Shown here: positions 6,020-7,132 of the stretch, piece by piece
How the letters are laid out: the number at the start of each line of letters is the position of its first letter
How positions within the stretch are numbered: position 1 is the first letter of the stretch
NCBI GenBank assembly: GCA_030604345.1
Contig: JAUVWB010000074.1
Span: forward strand, 1-7,132
Source of the DNA: Desulfofustis sp.
GTDB lineage: Bacteria; Desulfobacterota; Desulfobulbia; Desulfobulbales; Desulfocapsaceae
DNA length: 7,132 nucleotides
Direction: 5' to 3'
The notes under the pieces: model-generated
What the model was told of the DNA's origin: nothing
Databases searched by the model: none
The model's input: the letters and a program-made list of their open reading frames with translations, nothing else
Position numbers and translations under genes: made by a program

Positions 6020-7132
6020 GCACGTTGTAGATGACAGTCACCATCAGCGCGGTGGCGGCCCCTATCTGGATCAAGACCGTCGAGGGCATGATCAGGAAAA
6101 ACGCCATAACCAATAGCAGGAAACGGGCGGGCATACCGATGTGATTCTCCATGTGGCCTTGCAGCGCGCAGGTGAAGGCGTACATGCCGAGCAGGGCGAA
6201 GAAGCTGACGCTCAGGATGGCCGGCCAGCTGCCGCCAAGGATCGGCGTGTAGGCGAAGAGCAGGGGCACGAGATAGAGTCCCTTGGCAATTTTCCAGGAT
6301 TGCAGGCCGGTGGACATGGGCGGCGTACCGGCGATGGCGGCACCGGTAAAGGCGGCCAGGCAGACCGGCGGGGTGACGTTGGAGTCTTGGCTCAGCCAGA
6401 AGATGATCATATGCGCCGAGAGGGTGGCGAACATGCTCGTCTGCGGCGACAGCGCCATCTCCCGGACAGTGCCCAGCAGATCGTGGGGAACGGCGGCGAG
6501 GATATGGCGGGCCTGGTCGAGGTCCAGCTGCTGGTTGAGAAGATGCAGTTGGTCTGGAATGGCGATCATCAGTACTGCTTTGGCCTCTTCGGACAAGGCA
6601 CCGGCAGCAATGATCTCGACGATCTTCGCATCGGCGATGAGGTTGTACAAGGCCGGAGCGGAGAGCGTGCCGAGTACGATATAGGCGGCGGTGACCGGCA
6701 GACCCATGCCGAGTACCAGCGAGGCCAGCGCGATCAGCGTGATGGCGATGATCAGGCTGTCACCAGACCAGTTGGTGATCATCAACGAAAAGGTGTTGCC
6801 GATGCCGGTGGTAGCGATGACATTGACCACCAGACCGACGCTGCAGAGCAGGACGGCGGTCATCACCATATTACGCGCGCCGAGTGCCAGGGCTTCGGCG
6901 ATGGCGCGAAATCCCATGCGGTTCGGGGTCAGCCATGACGAAATGATCACTGCGACGATGCTGATGCCGGCTGCATAGGTCGGCGTATAACCATAGATCA
7001 GCAAGCCGATCAGCACCGAGATCGGCAGTAGAAACGGCAGACCGCCGGTCTTGATCACCTCCAGCACTTTCAGGTCCTCGTCGTCAGCGGCCTTGAGGCC
7101 GATCCGTTTGGCCTCTACCCGCACGAAAAAGC
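5997..7132 (-). CDS. TRAP transporter fused permease (DctQM-type), C-terminal part
   Basis: The reading frame stays open to the right window edge, so only the last ~378 codons are seen. GTG 7122-7124 is an internal Val, since the upstream codons (FFV) continue the protein. Inner-membrane permease of a TRAP carrier, driving Na+- or H+-coupled uptake of a small organic anion delivered by a periplasmic binding protein; fused permeases usually pair with TAXI-type binding proteins. Counted from GTG 7124: hydrophobic segments near 28-46, 50-66, 86-107, 123-160, 232-247, 251-266, 283-299, 302-320 and 333-366. Family motifs are VLGMGLPVTAAYIVLGTLSAPAL (137-159, as VLGMGLPVTAAYIV and LGTLSAPAL), SQDSNVTPPVCLAAF (245-259) and AGTPPMSTGLQSWKIAKGL (265-283). 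About 65 mostly polar residues (162-230) separate the first two motifs. The substrate cannot be told, and no binding-protein gene is visible here. Confidence 0.88.
   Translation of the reverse strand, partial: FFVRVEAKRIGLKAADDEDLKVLEVIKTGGLPFLLPISVLIGLLIYGYTPTYAAGISIVAVIISSWLTPNRMGFRAIAEALALGARNMVMTAVLLCSVGLVVNVIATTGIGNTFSLMITNWSGDSLIIAITLIALASLVLGMGLPVTAAYIVLGTLSAPALYNLIADAKIVEIIAAGALSEEAKAVLMIAIPDQLHLLNQQLDLDQARHILAAVPHDLLGTVREMALSPQTSMFATLSAHMIIFWLSQDSNVTPPVCLAAFTGAAIAGTPPMSTGLQSWKIAKGLYLVPLLFAYTPILGGSWPAILSVSFFALLGMYAFTCALQGHMENHIGMPARFLLLVMAFFLIMPSTVLIQIGAATALMVTVIYNVRPKRSRN

Noticed and set aside
6141..6938. Plus-strand open frame of 265 codons opposite the TRAP permease
   Set aside because: Strongly hydrophilic Gly/Asp/Arg-rich translation antisense to clear transmembrane segments; a shadow frame.

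Overview
The window is a GC-rich stretch of bacterial chromosome with ordinary core-metabolism genes, short intergenic gaps and clear Shine-Dalgarno sites. A class III fructose-1,6-bisphosphatase, a fused TRAP permease and an ilvBN operon together would fit an anaerobic Desulfobacterota-type (deltaproteobacterial) organism. That placement is inferred from gene content and general family knowledge, not from a marker gene.

Left part, minus strand (1-2427): a full-length class III FBPase (calcineurin-like metallophosphatase) is followed 4 bp later by a 150-codon gene. Its protein aligns end to end with the N-terminal half of GlpX, the unrelated class II FBPase, but every metal and catalytic residue expected in that half is gone. 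The active FBPase and a dead half-GlpX appear to share one transcript.

Centre, plus strand (2428-3586): a 217-bp divergent gap carries a promoter-like sequence for the FBPase and a 29-bp imperfect palindrome. A PldB-type lysophospholipase / monoacylglycerol-lipase-like hydrolase with an intact Ser-Asp-His triad follows.

Right-centre, plus strand (3587-5971): a branched-chain amino acid biosynthesis operon. A TTGACA-containing promoter candidate precedes an unlisted 42-codon leader peptide, in which 13 of 16 consecutive residues (23-38) are Val, Leu or Ile. The leader ends in a segment that can pair with the 5' arm of a strong terminator (11-bp stem, T6). Acetolactate synthase large (ilvB) and small (ilvN) subunit genes follow, overlapping by 20 bp. 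The leader, the attenuator and both proteins resemble the enterobacterial ivbL-ilvBN arrangement, so transcription is probably attenuated in response to charged Val/Leu tRNA.

Right end, minus strand (5997-7132): the C-terminal part of a fused TRAP transporter permease runs off the window. It is convergent with ilvN, 25 bp away, and an inverted repeat straddles the junction.

The two most rewarding points are the complete ivbL-like attenuator and the catalytically dead GlpX half next to a live class III FBPase. I see no mobile element, CRISPR array, tRNA or rRNA.
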